Part shown: positions 5,037 to 5,928 of the stretch, one piece after another
Numbering within the stretch: position 1 is the first letter of the stretch
How the letters are laid out: each line of letters begins with the position of its first letter
Assembly (NCBI GenBank): GCA_023427285.1
Contig: JAEZBH010000501.1
Coordinates: forward strand, 1 to 5,928
From: Pseudomonadota bacterium
GTDB taxonomy: Bacteria; Pseudomonadota; Alphaproteobacteria; Sphingomonadales; Sphingomonadaceae
Direction: 5' to 3'
DNA: 5,928 bases
Translations under genes and position numbers: made by a program
Notes under the pieces: model-generated
The model's database searches: none
Told to the model about the DNA's origin: nothing
Seen by the model: only the letters and a program-made list of their open reading frames with translations

Positions 5037-5928
5037 CAGTGGTACCCCTCATGCCCCACCTTGCCGCGGAACACCCAGTAAACATAGGCGGTATAGGCCA
5101 GAATGATCGGCACCAGCACGCCTGCGCCCACCAGCATGAACACCTGGCTCTTCTCAGGCGCAGCCGCCTCCCAGATCGTGACCTGATCCGGCACGACGTA
5201 GGGGTAAAGACTGATGCCAAGACCGATGAAGGTAAGGGTGAACAGAAGGAGCGAGAGCAGGAACGGCCAGACCTCGCGCTTGCGCTTCAGCGCGAAATAG
5301 AGCGCAATGGCCGCCGCCGCCACCAGCACCGGCACCTGGGCGGTGAACAGAACGTTGGGCCATTCGAACCAGCGCTCGTAATAGGCATTGCTGAGGTAGG
5401 GCGTTGCGCCGCTGACCACGGCGATGGAGATGAGCATCAGCGCGCCAAACCAGCGGGCATAATTGCGCGCCTTGGCTTGCAGCGTGCCCTCTGTGCGCAT
5501 GATGAGCCATGTAGAACCGAGCAGGCCGTAGCCGATAACGACAGCGGCCCCGGTCACGAGGCTGAACGGGGTCAGCCAGTCCCACCAGCCTCCGGCATAG
5601 GAGCGGGCGGCAAGATTGATGTCGATGCCCTGAAGCACCGCGCCGAGGATGATGCCCTGCGACAGCGCCGCCACCAGCGAGCCACCGAAGAAGCCGATAT
5701 CCCAGAACGCGCGGTGGCCGGGGTCGCGCCAGCGGAACTCGAAAGCAACGCCCCGGAAGACCAGGCCAAGCAGCATGGCGATGAGCGGCGCATAGATGGC
5801 GGGCAGAATGAGCGCATAGGCCAGCGGGAAAGCCGCCATCAGTCCGCCGCCGCCCAGCACCAGCCAGGTCTCGTTGCCGTCCCACACCGGAGCGATGGAG
5901 TTCATGGCAACGTCGCGCTCCTCTCCCA
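5036..5928 (-). CDS. cydB: Cytochrome bd ubiquinol oxidase subunit II (CydB/CioB), 5' end outside window
   Basis: The frame is open from the right edge to TGA at 5036-5038, about 297 codons. The ATG at 5903-5905 is internal: in-frame codons before it read GEERDVA, matching the 'ERDVAMNSIAPVWDGNETW' segment that lies about 45 residues into normal CydB. The first helix and true start are therefore off the edge, and total length would be about 335-340, usual for alphaproteobacterial forms. CydB is the haem-free partner of CydA in the inner-membrane quinol oxidase that reduces O2 to water at low oxygen and tolerates cyanide and nitric oxide. Visible hallmarks, counted from that Met, are WDGNETW (8-14), GGGGLMAAFPLAYA (18-31), the loop with FRGVAFEFR (50-58), and the end 'SLYPYVVPD' (232-240) to 'VFRGKVGHEGYH'. 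About seven membrane helices are visible. cydA is expected just upstream, beyond the window. Confidence 0.95.
   Translation of the reverse strand, partial: GEERDVAMNSIAPVWDGNETWLVLGGGGLMAAFPLAYALILPAIYAPLIAMLLGLVFRGVAFEFRWRDPGHRAFWDIGFFGGSLVAALSQGIILGAVLQGIDINLAARSYAGGWWDWLTPFSLVTGAAVVIGYGLLGSTWLIMRTEGTLQAKARNYARWFGALMLISIAVVSGATPYLSNAYYERWFEWPNVLFTAQVPVLVAAAAIALYFALKRKREVWPFLLSLLLFTLTFIGLGISLYPYVVPDQVTIWEAAAPEKSQVFMLVGAGVLVPIILAYTAYVYWVFRGKVGHEGYH

Noticed and set aside
5154..5885. A 243-codon minus-strand frame within cydB
   Set aside because: An alternative frame of cydB, Arg/Gly/His-rich and without the conserved CydB motifs.

Overview
The window looks like GC-rich chromosomal DNA from an alphaproteobacterium. 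The main clue is the TonB-dependent receptor. Its signal peptide ends AQA-QE and is followed by an 'EIVVTANRREEAIQDVPVAI' segment and an 'RGYKAGGFN' motif, a style typical of Sphingomonadales and other receptor-rich alphaproteobacteria such as Parvibaculum or Caulobacterales. The paired palindromes downstream of the receptor also recall dispersed intergenic repeats of alphaproteobacteria. I cannot name the genus.

Layout. (1) 1-438, plus strand: the 3' part of a gene that looks like a TetR/AcrR-family repressor; its DNA-binding half lies off the left edge. (2) 499-1563, minus strand: a 354-residue protein with the motif layout of a phytanoyl-CoA-hydroxylase-like (PhyH-like) Fe(II)/2-oxoglutarate oxygenase, convergent with the TetR gene. 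A hairpin at 454-483 separates the two. (3) 1564-2118: a 555-base divergent control region with two palindromes, candidate promoters in both directions and a long, foldable leader. (4) 2119-4659, plus strand: a complete 846-residue TonB-dependent outer-membrane receptor. (5) 4660-4814: a dense series of hairpins, two of which look like a composite dispersed repeat, ending in a classic intrinsic terminator. (6) 4899-5928, minus strand: the distal end of a cytochrome bd quinol oxidase operon, with cydB (5' end off the right edge) followed by a 45-codon DUF2474-like membrane peptide gene that overlaps it by one base.

How the parts may work together. The receptor and the oxygenase are divergent around one control region, with a TetR-type regulator just beyond the oxygenase. 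This resembles a small uptake-and-oxidation cassette: the receptor imports an organic substrate across the outer membrane, the oxygenase hydroxylates it or a product, and the regulator may sense it. The substrate cannot be read from the sequence. The cytochrome bd genes are a separate respiratory unit, insulated by the terminator and pointing the other way.

The clearest new items are the 23-base near-perfect palindrome over a candidate oxygenase promoter (1610-1632), the strand-specific hairpin that pairs fully only in the oxygenase mRNA (454-483), the 43-base near-perfect palindrome (4717-4759), and the 45-codon gene after cydB.
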